Below are positions 1 to 6,317 of a stretch of DNA of 8,356 bases, one piece after another. Numbering within the stretch: the first letter of the stretch is position 1; each line of letters begins with the position of its first letter. The translations under genes and the position numbers were made by a program. Origin of the DNA: Archaeoglobaceae archaeon (lineage in GTDB: Archaea > Halobacteriota > Archaeoglobi > Archaeoglobales > Archaeoglobaceae); assembly GCA_027066965.1 (NCBI GenBank), contig JAMOMT010000137.1, positions 1 through 8,356 on the forward strand, read 5' to 3'. Under the pieces are notes generated by a model, which saw only the letters and a program-made list of their open reading frames with translations, had not been told where the DNA came from and ran no database searches.

Positions 1-396
1 CAGGTACTCGAGTATAACTCTCACCTTTCTCTTGGCATCTTCCTGCCCAACTACATCACTCAGCCTGACATTTGTAACTATCTCCGTCTCTATCTCCCTG
101 TTAGCAGGCTCCACGAGAATTATGGTTGACTCGGATATCACGCCGTACTCGGGCTCTGCACTCTCGACCTCGAATGCAAAGTCCGGAAACATCCTCATGT
201 CGAAGAGGAGCATTCCCTTCGAAACGACTTCCCCCTTCCACTGGTCTTTAGCGTACCTGTCGAAGACCTTCGGGTTATCTACTACAGGATACTCGTGATA
301 GCTCGCCTTGAGAGGATAGCCAAGAGGGCGGAGTATTAGGTACTTCAGCTCTCCAGCCTTCCTCTTCTTTGGCTCTACTCTTTCAACCTCATCCAT
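1..396 (-). CDS. AAA ATPase, AMA/proteasomal-ATPase-like, N-terminal part (partial, runs off left edge)
   Basis: An open minus-strand frame of 132 codons starts at ATG 396-394 and runs without a stop to the window edge, so the C-terminal part is missing. Residues 1 to about 108 are a strand-rich, charged region beginning MDEVERVEPKKRKAGELKYL. From about 111 the sequence LSDVVGQEDAKRKVRVILEY matches the linker and first helix that open an AAA module (the 'dviGqeeaK' signature). The Walker A and B motifs would lie beyond the edge. A beta-rich N domain joined to one AAA module fits the AMA proteins (Archaeoglobus and methanogenic archaea), hexameric cytoplasmic ATPases related to proteasomal unfoldases; this family choice is inference. 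PAN or a Cdc48-like protein is less likely because no N-terminal coiled coil or double-psi barrel pattern is seen. It is divergent from thpR, with 41 nt between start codons. Confidence 0.75.
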   Translation of the reverse strand, partial: MDEVERVEPKKRKAGELKYLILRPLGYPLKASYHEYPVVDNPKVFDRYAKDQWKGEVVSKGMLLFDMRMFPDFAFEVESAEPEYGVISESTIILVEPANREIETEIVTNVRLSDVVGQEDAKRKVRVILEYL

Positions 397-420
397 TTGA
401 CACAAACGTTTTCAACCTGC

Positions 421-433
421 TAAATATCCTTTG
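421..433 (-). promoter_or_regulatory. BRE/TATA promoter of the AAA ATPase gene
   Basis: Read on the minus strand, CAAAGG (433-428) is followed directly by ATATTTA (427-421). The TATA centre lies about 28 nt before the ATG at 396, so transcription should start at or next to the start codon, giving a leaderless mRNA; no Shine-Dalgarno sequence precedes that ATG. The same CAAAGG-plus-TATA arrangement occurs upstream of trpC. No equally good box was found for the divergent thpR. Confidence 0.5.
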
Positions 434-437
434 CCCC

Positions 438-998
438 ATGAGACTCTTCATAGCCGTTGATGTCAGCGAACGAGTGAGAGAGGCTTTGAAACCGGCCCTT
501 TCAGCTCTCTCCAGATATAAGGGTGTTAAGGCTGTCGAGCCTGAAAACGTTCACGTTACTCTGCAGTTCCTCGGAGAGGTGCCTGAGTCGAGGGTTGGCG
601 TTATATCTGATAGACTCGAGAGAGTTGCCAAGAACTTCGAACCTTTCAACGTCAGGCTTGGAAAGCTCGGCTTCTTCCCGAACCAGCAGAAGCTTAGGGT
701 TGTGTGGGTTGGAGTGGAGGGCGTGGAGTGTGAGGGGCTCAAACCTCTCGCGGACGCCGTTAGAGGGGAGATGAAGAAGCTTGGTTACAGGGACGACAAG
801 GACTTCGTAGCTCACATGACCCTTGCAAGAGTAAAGAAGATAACTCCTCAAGAGAAAAGGAGGCTGCTTGAGGAGCTCGAGAGCCTGGAGTTCGAGGGTG
901 AATGGACGGTTAAGGACTTCAGGCTCAAGCAGAGCAGATTGACACCAAAGGGACCCATATACTCGGACGTGTCCGTTCATGCCTTTGCGAGTGGATAA
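438..998 (+). CDS. thpR: RNA 2',3'-cyclic phosphodiesterase / 2'-5' RNA ligase family protein ThpR
   Basis: A 186-residue protein, the usual length for the family. It carries both HxTx signatures of the 2H phosphoesterase superfamily: HVTL at residues 39-42, inside HVTLQFLGE, and HMTL at 126-129. The two histidines are the catalytic pair that open 2',3'-cyclic phosphates to 2'-phosphates; members also join tRNA halves by 2'-5' linkage in vitro. The protein begins MRLFIAVDV, the canonical ThpR N-terminus, which is why the ATG at 438 is preferred over an in-frame ATG at 369 that would add 23 unrelated residues and overlap the divergent ATPase gene. It is followed 50 nt later by cca, and both proteins act on RNA 3' ends, so co-transcription and a role in RNA end processing are likely. 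It has no obvious Shine-Dalgarno sequence. The physiological substrate is not certain for this family. Confidence 0.92.
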   Translation: MRLFIAVDVSERVREALKPALSALSRYKGVKAVEPENVHVTLQFLGEVPESRVGVISDRLERVAKNFEPFNVRLGKLGFFPNQQKLRVVWVGVEGVECEGLKPLADAVRGEMKKLGYRDDKDFVAHMTLARVKKITPQEKRRLLEELESLEFEGEWTVKDFRLKQSRLTPKGPIYSDVSVHAFASG

Positions 999-1036
999 AC
1001 GAATGATTAGGCAATATTGTGTTAGCAACTAAACGG

Positions 1037-1041
1037 GGAGG
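1037..1041 (+). promoter_or_regulatory. Ribosome-binding site that fixes the cca start
   Basis: GGAGG at 1037-1041 is followed by a 7-nt spacer and GTG at 1049. It argues against the in-frame GTG at 1019, which has no such site before it and adds ten residues (LATKRGGST...) that are the translated spacer and ribosome-binding site. Confidence 0.7.
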
Positions 1042-1048
1042 CAGTACT

Positions 1049-2407
1049 GTGAGTACAGACGTTGAAGGTGTCGTGTCTGAAGCTCTAAAGCTCGTAGTTC
1101 CAGACGAGGAGGAGAGAGAAAAGGGAAAAAGGGCTGAAAAAACTCTGAAAAGAAGGCTTGACAAAGCACTGGAAGAGTTATCTGACGTATCTTACGAGTT
1201 CGTTGGAAGCTACGCGAGAGACACATGGCTTAGAGGAAACCTTGAGATAGACGTCTTTCTACTCTTCCCTTTTAGCTACACGATGGGGGAGCTCGAAAAG
1301 CTTGGGCTTGAAGTGGGGATGAAAGTTGTTGACGAGTACGAGCTGAGATATGCTGCTCACCCCTACATCCACGGGAGAGTTGAGGGAGTTGAGGTTGACA
1401 TAGTACCCTGTTACCGCATAACGGATGCGAGCGAGATAAGAACGGCAGTTGACAGAACACCGTTACACCACAGGTGGCTGAAGGACAGGGTTAAAGGCAG
1501 AGAAAACGACGTGAGGTTGCTCAAAGGCTTTCTAAAGGCAGGAGGAATATACGGAGCTGAGTACAGGGTTAAGGGTTTCTCAGGCTACCTGTGTGAACTC
1601 CTCGTCGTCTTCTACGGATCCTTCGTCGAAACAGTTAAGGCAGGCAGCAGCCTCAGACGAGATCTTGTTATAGACATTAAAGCCGGGAAAGTCTACAGGA
1701 AGAAGGGTAATGAAAAACTCTTCGTTGTCGACCCTGTTGACGAGAGGAGAAACGTCGCGGCAAATCTCAGTATCGATAACCTTGCCAGGTTCGTTCAGAG
1801 GTGTAGGGCCTTTCTCTCCTCTCCGAGCGTCGAATTCTTTAGGGTAGAGCCCGTGGATGCAAGGGGGCTGGAGGAGAGAGTTAAGAGGGAACTTAAAAGG
1901 AGGTACGTTTACTGCCTTATTACGTCAAAACCCGACATCGTAGAAGACAACCTCTACACTCAGCTTGAGAGGGGGGAGAGAAAGCTGTTTGAGCACCTCC
2001 AACGTCTCGGTTTCTCTCCCCTTAGATCGATGAGCTTTGCAGATGACAGTAGCTGCTACATTTTCCTTGAAGTCGCAGTTAAAGAACTCTCTCCCGTAAT
2101 CAGGAGAATGGGTCCTGTTTTCGAAGACGAGAAAAACGTAGAGAGGTTTTTGAAGAAGTGCAGGAGCAGAAACCAGAACCCGTTTATAGAGGATGGTAGG
2201 TTCTGGGTTTACTCGGAAAGGGAAATAAGGGATGCTGGGGATGCAGTTAGACGGTTTGCTGAGAAGGAGTGGAGGGCGTTTGGAAAGAACCTTGGTGAGT
2301 GTGTTAAAAACGGCTTTGAAGTACTTGAGGGAAAGTTCGTTACGAAATGTCGTAACGTTAGAGAACTTGCAAAGTTTCTTGGTCTAATTTCTGATACGGG
2401 GGTGTAA
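1049..2407 (+). CDS. cca: CCA-adding enzyme, archaeal class I tRNA nucleotidyltransferase
   Basis: A protein of 452 residues (GTG start at 1049; the A. fulgidus enzyme is about 437). It adds or repairs the 3'-terminal CCA of tRNA using CTP and ATP without a nucleic acid template. The nucleotidyltransferase head shows GSYARDTW from G53-S54, the metal-binding pair in LEIDVFLLF (E66, D68) and a third carboxylate D117 in VEVDIVPCY, the class I polymerase-beta-like triad. VDRTPLHHRWL, RLLKGFLKAGGIYGAEYRV and GFSGYLCELLVVFYGSF are the central-domain blocks of archaeal CCA enzymes, followed by VDPVDERRNVAANLS and the tail domain with PVIRRMGPVFEDEKNV. The match to the A. fulgidus protein is close throughout. 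It is downstream of thpR and 2 nt upstream of a thioesterase start, so the three probably form one operon. No odd residues were noticed in the catalytic core. Confidence 0.96.
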   Translation: MSTDVEGVVSEALKLVVPDEEEREKGKRAEKTLKRRLDKALEELSDVSYEFVGSYARDTWLRGNLEIDVFLLFPFSYTMGELEKLGLEVGMKVVDEYELRYAAHPYIHGRVEGVEVDIVPCYRITDASEIRTAVDRTPLHHRWLKDRVKGRENDVRLLKGFLKAGGIYGAEYRVKGFSGYLCELLVVFYGSFVETVKAGSSLRRDLVIDIKAGKVYRKKGNEKLFVVDPVDERRNVAANLSIDNLARFVQRCRAFLSSPSVEFFRVEPVDARGLEERVKRELKRRYVYCLITSKPDIVEDNLYTQLERGERKLFEHLQRLGFSPLRSMSFADDSSCYIFLEVAVKELSPVIRRMGPVFEDEKNVERFLKKCRSRNQNPFIEDGRFWVYSEREIRDAGDAVRRFAEKEWRAFGKNLGECVKNGFEVLEGKFVTKCRNVRELAKFLGLISDTGV

Positions 2408-2409
2408 GC

Positions 2410-2805
2410 TTGATAGTAGTAGAGGACCCATTCAGAGACTACCTCGGAATGGAAGTCGTTGAAGTTGGCGAGTTCTACGCAGTTCTGGAGTGCGAGCTTA
2501 GAGAGGAATACTTGAACGAGCTTGGAACGGCTCATGGGGGCTTTATAGCTGCCCTAATAGATTCCGCAATGGGTGTTGCGGCAAACTGGGACGGAAATAC
2601 GAGGTTTGCACTTCACATGTCTGTAGACTTCTCGAGTCCTGGGTACGGCGGGGAGAAGCTGAGGGCGGTTGCGAGGAGGAGTGGTGGTGGAAAGAATGTT
2701 GTGTTTCTTGAGGTGGAAGTAAAGAGCGTGGATAGAGACAGAACTGTTGCAAGGGCAAGTGGGATAGTTTACGCCGGCAAAATGCCGTCTAAAATCCGGA
2801 AATAA
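2410..2805 (+). CDS. Hotdog-fold thioesterase, PaaI/YdiI-like
   Basis: A 131-residue single hotdog domain. The motif N36-x2-G39-x2-H42-G43-G44 followed by D51 (LNELGTAHGGFIAALIDSAM) is the active-site pattern of the PaaI/thioesterase 4HBT group, in which the acidic residue on the long helix and the HGG loop hydrolyse acyl-CoA thioesters. The later DFSSPGYGGEKLRAVARRSG and VARASGIVYAG stretches fit the remaining strands. Enzymes of this type are usually cytoplasmic tetramers; the acyl group cannot be told from sequence. Translation begins at TTG 2410, two nucleotides after the cca stop; GGTG at 2401-2404 supplies a ribosome-binding site 5 nt upstream, inside the end of cca, so translation is probably coupled. 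The pairing with tRNA genes looks like simple co-transcription. An internal ATG at residue 14 would cut off part of the first strand and is less likely. Confidence 0.88.
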   Translation: MIVVEDPFRDYLGMEVVEVGEFYAVLECELREEYLNELGTAHGGFIAALIDSAMGVAANWDGNTRFALHMSVDFSSPGYGGEKLRAVARRSGGGKNVVFLEVEVKSVDRDRTVARASGIVYAGKMPSKIRK

Positions 2806-2828
2806 AATAGAATGCAAAAGCAGAAACT

Positions 2829-2837
2829 GTTAAAGTA
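2829..2837 (+). promoter_or_regulatory. Possible TATA box for the 143-residue gene
   Basis: GTTAAAGTA preceded by AGAAACT is a modest BRE/TATA-like element centred about 26 nt before the ATG at 2859. That spacing predicts a leaderless transcript, in agreement with the lack of a Shine-Dalgarno sequence before the gene. The match to a consensus TATA box is only fair. Confidence 0.35.
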
Positions 2838-2858
2838 ACTCCGAGTAGAGTTTAGAAC

Positions 2859-3290
2859 ATGCTCGAGCTCGACGAAATCGTCGAGTTTCTTAAAGAGAAG
2901 GGATACGAGATCGAGAGGGATGTTGCGAAAGGTTTCGAGCTCAATTCAGAGTATGTCGAGGTTTTCGCCAACGCTGTTGGAGTAGCCAGAGGAATCAGGT
3001 ACGTGATGGTGAGGAGGGAAGAGAACTCGAGACCCCTTTCACCTCTTGAGAGGTTCAGCGTTGCAGTAGCGAGGCTACTTGGCGTTAGGGGTTTTGCCAT
3101 TACGAGCAACGGAGAGGAGCTAATGTGCCTGAGGACTGACACGGCCGAGAGAGTTGATATTGAGGAGATACCTGACGCTGAAAATGCTGAACTCTTCGAT
3201 TTCGACTTCGACGAGGAAAAGGAGCTCAGAATAGCGGTTGCAATAGGAAAGCTCAGGTGTCCATGCAGGCAAGGTGAGTGCAGGATTTAA
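2859..3290 (+). CDS. Unrecognised protein with Cys-x-Cys-x4-Cys tail
   Basis: A 143-residue protein starting at ATG 2859, soluble, without a signal peptide or membrane segment. I do not recognise the family with certainty. Residues 1-25 form a charged helix (EIVEFLKEKGYEIERDVAKG), 32-52 look like strands and a helix, and 61-95 (SPLERFSVAVARLLGVRGFA, then ITSNGEELMCL) faintly resemble the 'helix, then strand, then TNG' end of type I restriction HsdR N-terminal or other PD-(D/E)xK nuclease domains; the catalytic carboxylate/lysine motif is not convincing, so at best a degenerate relative. Residues 102-122 are strongly acidic. The last ten residues hold C134, C136 and C141 (RCPCRQGECRI), a possible metal or Fe-S ligand set or redox site. 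Codon use resembles the neighbours. It lies 53 nt after the thioesterase and 66 nt before the flavin reductase, all on the plus strand. Confidence 0.8.
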   Translation: MLELDEIVEFLKEKGYEIERDVAKGFELNSEYVEVFANAVGVARGIRYVMVRREENSRPLSPLERFSVAVARLLGVRGFAITSNGEELMCLRTDTAERVDIEEIPDAENAELFDFDFDEEKELRIAVAIGKLRCPCRQGECRI

Positions 3291-3301
3291 ATCAGATCTG
3301 A
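3285..3301 (+). promoter_or_regulatory. TATA-like box with adjoining perfect palindrome, candidate promoter/operator of the flavin reductase gene
   Basis: ATTTAAAT (3285-3292) overlaps the stop codon of the preceding gene and runs straight into TCAGATCTGA (3292-3301), a perfect 10-bp palindrome. A TATA box here would start transcription near 3315, about 40 nt before the flavin reductase ATG, with the palindrome between TATA box and start site, where archaeal repressors commonly bind. No Shine-Dalgarno sequence precedes the ATG at 3357, so a leaderless start from a poor box near 3327-3334 (after CCGAAAA) is the alternative. Confidence 0.35.
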
Positions 3302-3356
3302 AGGGAAAAGCCGGAAGAACCGAAAACTACTTCACAAACACCACTTACATTACCTC

Positions 3357-3905
3357 ATGAAGCTCGAACCTGAAAAGTACTACTCTTTGCTCGCGAGACC
3401 GGTGGTAATTGTAACCACAGTTTCTGCTGAGGGGAAGGTGAATGCAGCACCTTTCAGCTTCTGCTCTCCCGTAAGCTTCTCTCCACCGCTCTTCGGATTT
3501 TCGTGTAACCCTGCACACGATACGTGGGCGAATGTTCAGGAAACTGGGGAGTTCGTTGTCAATGTAGCGAGCTACGAACTTGGAGACTACATGCACATTC
3601 TTGAGCAGAAGTTTCCGAGGGGAGTAAACGAGCTCGAGAAGGCTGGGTTGAAGGAGTTGCCTTCAAAGTTCGTCTCTCCTCCAAGAGTGGAAAAGAGCGT
3701 GGCTTGGATAGAGTGCAAGTGGGTTAAAGAGATGACTTACGAGATAGGCGACCACGTCTGGGTCGTTGGAGAGGTGCTTTGCGCTGAAGTTGACGACGAG
3801 TGTTGGGATGGAGTCGTTAGAGCCGAAAAATTGCTACTCCACATAAGCGGAGAGTACTTTGCTCAGGAGGCCAAGCTCACGAAGTATAGGAGGGCAAGAA
3901 AGTAA
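3357..3905 (+). CDS. Flavin reductase-like, FMN-binding split-barrel protein
   Basis: A 182-residue protein of the flavin reductase-like (DIM6/NTAB) family. Visible signatures are RPVVIVTT (14-21) for the first strand, NAAPFSF (29-35) and SPPLFGFSC (42-50), which form the FMN phosphate and isoalloxazine pocket in relatives, DTWANV (55-60), EFVVNVA (65-71), and GDHVWVVGEV (121-130) near the C-terminal strands. Relatives are cytoplasmic dimers that bind FMN and reduce flavin, ferric iron or other acceptors with NAD(P)H; the substrate here is unknown. Five cysteines (36, 50, 120, 132, 139) are scattered without a clear cluster motif. The A. fulgidus ferric reductase belongs to the same fold, but I see no close similarity to it. 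The TAA stop directly abuts the trpE stop on the other strand, so the transcripts converge with no spacer. Confidence 0.88.
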   Translation: MKLEPEKYYSLLARPVVIVTTVSAEGKVNAAPFSFCSPVSFSPPLFGFSCNPAHDTWANVQETGEFVVNVASYELGDYMHILEQKFPRGVNELEKAGLKELPSKFVSPPRVEKSVAWIECKWVKEMTYEIGDHVWVVGEVLCAEVDDECWDGVVRAEKLLLHISGEYFAQEAKLTKYRRARK

Positions 3906-5288
3906 TTAGACCTTCAGAACTTCGCCCCAGTACTTTCCTTTATCGTCCCTTTCTATTCCAAAAGCCTTCATGACGGCCGCCATCTTCTTTTCAGTCTCGT
4001 AGAACTCTTTTTCCGGCTTTGAGTCCGCAACTATCCCAGCCCCAGCCCTAATCCTGCAAACCCTGTCTATCTCGACCATCCTTATTGATATTGCCATGTC
4101 CGCCCAGCCGCTCGTCGAGAAGTATCCAACGCATCCGCCGTAAACTCTCCTTCTTGACTTCTCGAGCTCGTCTATTATCTCCATCGCCCTAATCTTCGGG
4201 GCTCCTGTTAGAGTTCCCGCTGGAAAGGCTGCTTGCATGGCGTCGAACATAGTCATGCCTCTCTCCTCATCCAGCTCCCCCTCAACCTCGCTCTCTATGT
4301 GCTGCACGTGGCTGTACTTCACAACGTCGAAGAACCTCGTAACTCTAACGCTCCCGGCCTTTGAAACCATCCTGACATCGTTTCTCGCCAGATCTACGAG
4401 CATTACGTGCTCAGCTCTCTCCTTCTCGTCTGAAAGCAGAGCTTTTGCTATCTTCTCGTCTTCTTCGTCACTCTTTCCTCTTGGAGCTGTGCCGGCTATT
4501 GGGTTTATCTTGACGAAACTTCTACCTTCTCTCCTCTCAACGGAGCCCATTGTTTCCGGAGAAGCTCCAACTACAGCTTTTCCCGATGGGTCAAACTCGA
4601 GGAGGAACATGTAGGGGCTCGGATTTATCTCTCCGAGCCTCATGTATATCTCGAAGGGCGATAGCTCGCTCTCCAGCTCGTACTCCCTCGAGAGAACTAT
4701 CTGAAAGGCATCTCCCGCAAATATGTACTCCCTCGCTCTCTCGACCATCTCCTCGAACTCTTCCTTCTCGGCATCCGTTCTGAGAACACACCCCCCGCCC
4801 TTCTCTCTCTCGACCTCTCTCCTTCTCGCCATCTCAACTATCCTCTCTGCCTCTTCTAGCTCTCTCGCGTCTCCCTTTCCTGTGTAGTAGAACTCTCCTC
4901 TGATGTGGTCATAAACGAAAACGCCCCTGTAAAACCCGTAAACAGACTTCTCCTCTATTTTCCCACCTATCAGGGTGTGAACACAGTCGTAGGCTGTGTA
5001 TCCGACGAAACCCCCGCAGAGTCTCTCTTCCCCCGCCCTCTCGATTCCGAACTCCTCTGATACCTCCTTGAGAGCCTGAAAGGGGTTTTTCTCTCCACTG
5101 AACTTCCTTCCGTCAACCCTTGTCTCCTCTCCCACCTCAACAACAAATTCGGGATCGAAGGATATGAAGGTGTACCTCGCCTTGTGCTCATGTTTCGTCC
5201 TACTCTCGAGGATGAAGGGGTAACTTCTCTCTCTCACCACGGAGTAAAGTCTCAGGGGGTCAACGTAGTCAAACTTTATACGATTCAT
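3906..5288 (-). CDS. trpE: Anthranilate synthase component I (large subunit)
   Basis: A 460-residue chorismate-utilising enzyme, the usual length for archaeal TrpE. It converts chorismate plus ammonia (from glutamine through TrpG) to anthranilate and pyruvate. Near the N-terminus FILES (25-29) followed by KARYTFISF matches the LLES region where tryptophan binds for feedback inhibition, and NPSPYMF (222-228) is the second part of that site. Catalytic-domain blocks follow: GASPET 241-246, PIAGT 263-267, DLARND 299-304, HVQHIES 327-333, FPAGTLTGAPK 355-365, YGGCVGY 383-389, AGAGIVADS 405-413 and ETEKK 421-425. PIAGT rather than the PIKGT of PabB supports anthranilate synthase over aminodeoxychorismate synthase. 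After PIAGT an alanine (268) stands where I expect arginine (GTRPRG). No trpG is adjacent. It is the last gene of trpCDE, 4 nt after trpD, with ATG at 5288. Confidence 0.96.
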   Translation of the reverse strand: MNRIKFDYVDPLRLYSVVRERSYPFILESRTKHEHKARYTFISFDPEFVVEVGEETRVDGRKFSGEKNPFQALKEVSEEFGIERAGEERLCGGFVGYTAYDCVHTLIGGKIEEKSVYGFYRGVFVYDHIRGEFYYTGKGDARELEEAERIVEMARRREVEREKGGGCVLRTDAEKEEFEEMVERAREYIFAGDAFQIVLSREYELESELSPFEIYMRLGEINPSPYMFLLEFDPSGKAVVGASPETMGSVERREGRSFVKINPIAGTAPRGKSDEEDEKIAKALLSDEKERAEHVMLVDLARNDVRMVSKAGSVRVTRFFDVVKYSHVQHIESEVEGELDEERGMTMFDAMQAAFPAGTLTGAPKIRAMEIIDELEKSRRRVYGGCVGYFSTSGWADMAISIRMVEIDRVCRIRAGAGIVADSKPEKEFYETEKKMAAVMKAFGIERDDKGKYWGEVLKV

Positions 5289-5292
5289 CTAA

Positions 5293-6306
5293 TCAGCTCC
5301 TTAAAGCCTTAAAGCCTCTAATCTCCTCGAGCTTCCTCTTTACCTCTCCGCTCTCGATAGCACTCTTCGCAAGTTCAACTCCCTCTTTAAAATCTCCAGC
5401 CACGCCACTTGCGTAGAGCGCTGCGGAGGCGTTTATCAGTACGAAGTTCACGTCCTCTTCCTTCCCTTTCCCGGAAAACACAGCTTCTATTCTTGAAGCA
5501 CTCTCTTCAGCACTCTCGCACCTTACAGGCTTCACGGCCTTAACCCCAAACTCCTCAGGCGTTAGCTCGTAGAACTCCACATTCTCCCTTCCTGAGACCT
5601 CAGCTACTGCTGTTTTACCGTAGGGGCTTATTTCGTCCAGCTTTAAGCCTTCACACTCCCCGTGAACGACAAGAGCGTGCTTTACCTCAAGCATTCTGAG
5701 GGCGTTAGAAACAATCTCAAGCAGGGATTCATCGCTAACTCCGAGGAGCTGGTAGCTCGGGTTTGCGGGATTGCACAAGGGACCGAGGATGTTGAAAATT
5801 GTCTTTATTCCCAGCTCCTTTCTGACCGGCATTATCTTCTTCAGAGTTGGATGGTAGAGGGGTGCGAACAGGAATGCGAAGTTGCACTCTTTGAGCATCC
5901 TCTCTGCATCTTCTGGCTTAAGCCTTATCTCAACTTCGAGTGCTTCGAGCACGTTGGCAGAACCACTCTTCGACGTAACTGACACGTTCCCGTGCTTCGC
6001 TACCGGCAGGAAGCAGGAGGAGAGGATCGCGACTGCCGTGCTAACGTTTATTGTGCCACTCCTATCCCCTCCCGTCCCGCATGTGTCGAGGACATCTCCT
6101 GCATTAACTTTAACGGCCTTCTCCCTCATCGCCTTTGCAAATCCCGCTACCTCCTCGTACGTGTAGCCTTTCGTCTGGAGAGCTGAGAGCACAGCAGCAA
6201 TCCTTACTTCGCTCTCTCCAAGCATTTCGTTGAAGAGTTCGTAAGCTTCTTCAAAGCTCAAATTTTCTCCGTCCACGAGTTTTACGAGTTTATCTCGAAC
6301 GCTCAC
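5293..6306 (-). CDS. trpD: Anthranilate phosphoribosyltransferase
   Basis: A 337-residue enzyme joining anthranilate to phosphoribosyl pyrophosphate, the second committed tryptophan step. It starts at GTG 6306, 3 nt after GAGGTGAT. After an alpha-helical N-terminal region come the PRPP-binding loop DTCGTGGD (74-81) and NVST (87-90), KHGN (104-107), the SKSGSANVLEAL stretch (112-123), FAPLYHP (147-153), GIKTIFNILGPLCNP (166-180) and the Mg-binding pair D224-E225 within LKLDEISP. These place it firmly in TrpD and not in thymidine phosphorylase or pyrimidine phosphorylase relatives. Several residues differ from what I recall as near-invariant: V108 where R follows KHGN, N118 for D in GSADVLEALG, E124 for that final G, and K168 for R in G(V/I)RTIFN, the anthranilate-contact arginine. 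It lies between trpC and trpE, 4 nt from each. Confidence 0.95.
   Translation of the reverse strand: MSVRDKLVKLVDGENLSFEEAYELFNEMLGESEVRIAAVLSALQTKGYTYEEVAGFAKAMREKAVKVNAGDVLDTCGTGGDRSGTINVSTAVAILSSCFLPVAKHGNVSVTSKSGSANVLEALEVEIRLKPEDAERMLKECNFAFLFAPLYHPTLKKIMPVRKELGIKTIFNILGPLCNPANPSYQLLGVSDESLLEIVSNALRMLEVKHALVVHGECEGLKLDEISPYGKTAVAEVSGRENVEFYELTPEEFGVKAVKPVRCESAEESASRIEAVFSGKGKEEDVNFVLINASAALYASGVAGDFKEGVELAKSAIESGEVKRKLEEIRGFKALRS
5297..5302 (-). promoter_or_regulatory. Ribosome-binding site of trpE inside trpD
   Basis: On the minus strand AAGGAG (5302-5297) lies 8 nt before the trpE ATG and just before the trpD stop codon (5295-5293). Ribosomes finishing trpD should be able to reinitiate on trpE. 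Confidence 0.7.
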
Positions 6307-6309
6307 GCT

Positions 6310-6317
6310 ATCACCTC
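6310..6317 (-). promoter_or_regulatory. Ribosome-binding site of trpD overlapping the trpC stop
   Basis: GAGGTGAT (6317-6310, minus strand) is a full match to the archaeal anti-Shine-Dalgarno sequence and contains the TGA stop of trpC (6313-6311). The trpD GTG follows after 3 nt. Stop and ribosome-binding site sharing the same bases indicates translational coupling. Confidence 0.7.

Noticed and set aside
32..298. 88-codon plus-strand frame
   Set aside because: It lies opposite the AAA ATPase frame, which has a start, a promoter and an AAA-type linker; the plus-strand product is serine/threonine-rich with no motif.
369..437. Upstream in-frame start for thpR adding 23 residues
   Set aside because: It would overlap the divergent ATPase start, and the family N-terminus MRLFIAVDV begins at 438.
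501..1028. 175-codon minus-strand frame over thpR
   Set aside because: It lies opposite thpR, whose HxTx motifs and length are clear; its own translation shows no family features, so it is a shadow frame.
1019..1048. Upstream GTG for cca
   Set aside because: No ribosome-binding site precedes it; the extra residues translate the GGAGG site itself, and alignment in memory with A. fulgidus CCA begins near the 1049 start.
999..1048. Box C/D RNA, tRNA or other structured RNA in the gaps (999-1048, 2806-2858, 3291-3356, 7001-7221, 7974-8070)
   Set aside because: No full RTGATGA/CTGA box pair, no tRNA cloverleaf motif such as GTTCGAATC, and no GC-rich stem above the AT background was seen by eye.
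4237..4614. 125-codon plus-strand frame within trpE
   Set aside because: Serine/leucine-rich translation is the complement of a charged coding sequence; trpE motifs run through the whole region on the other strand.
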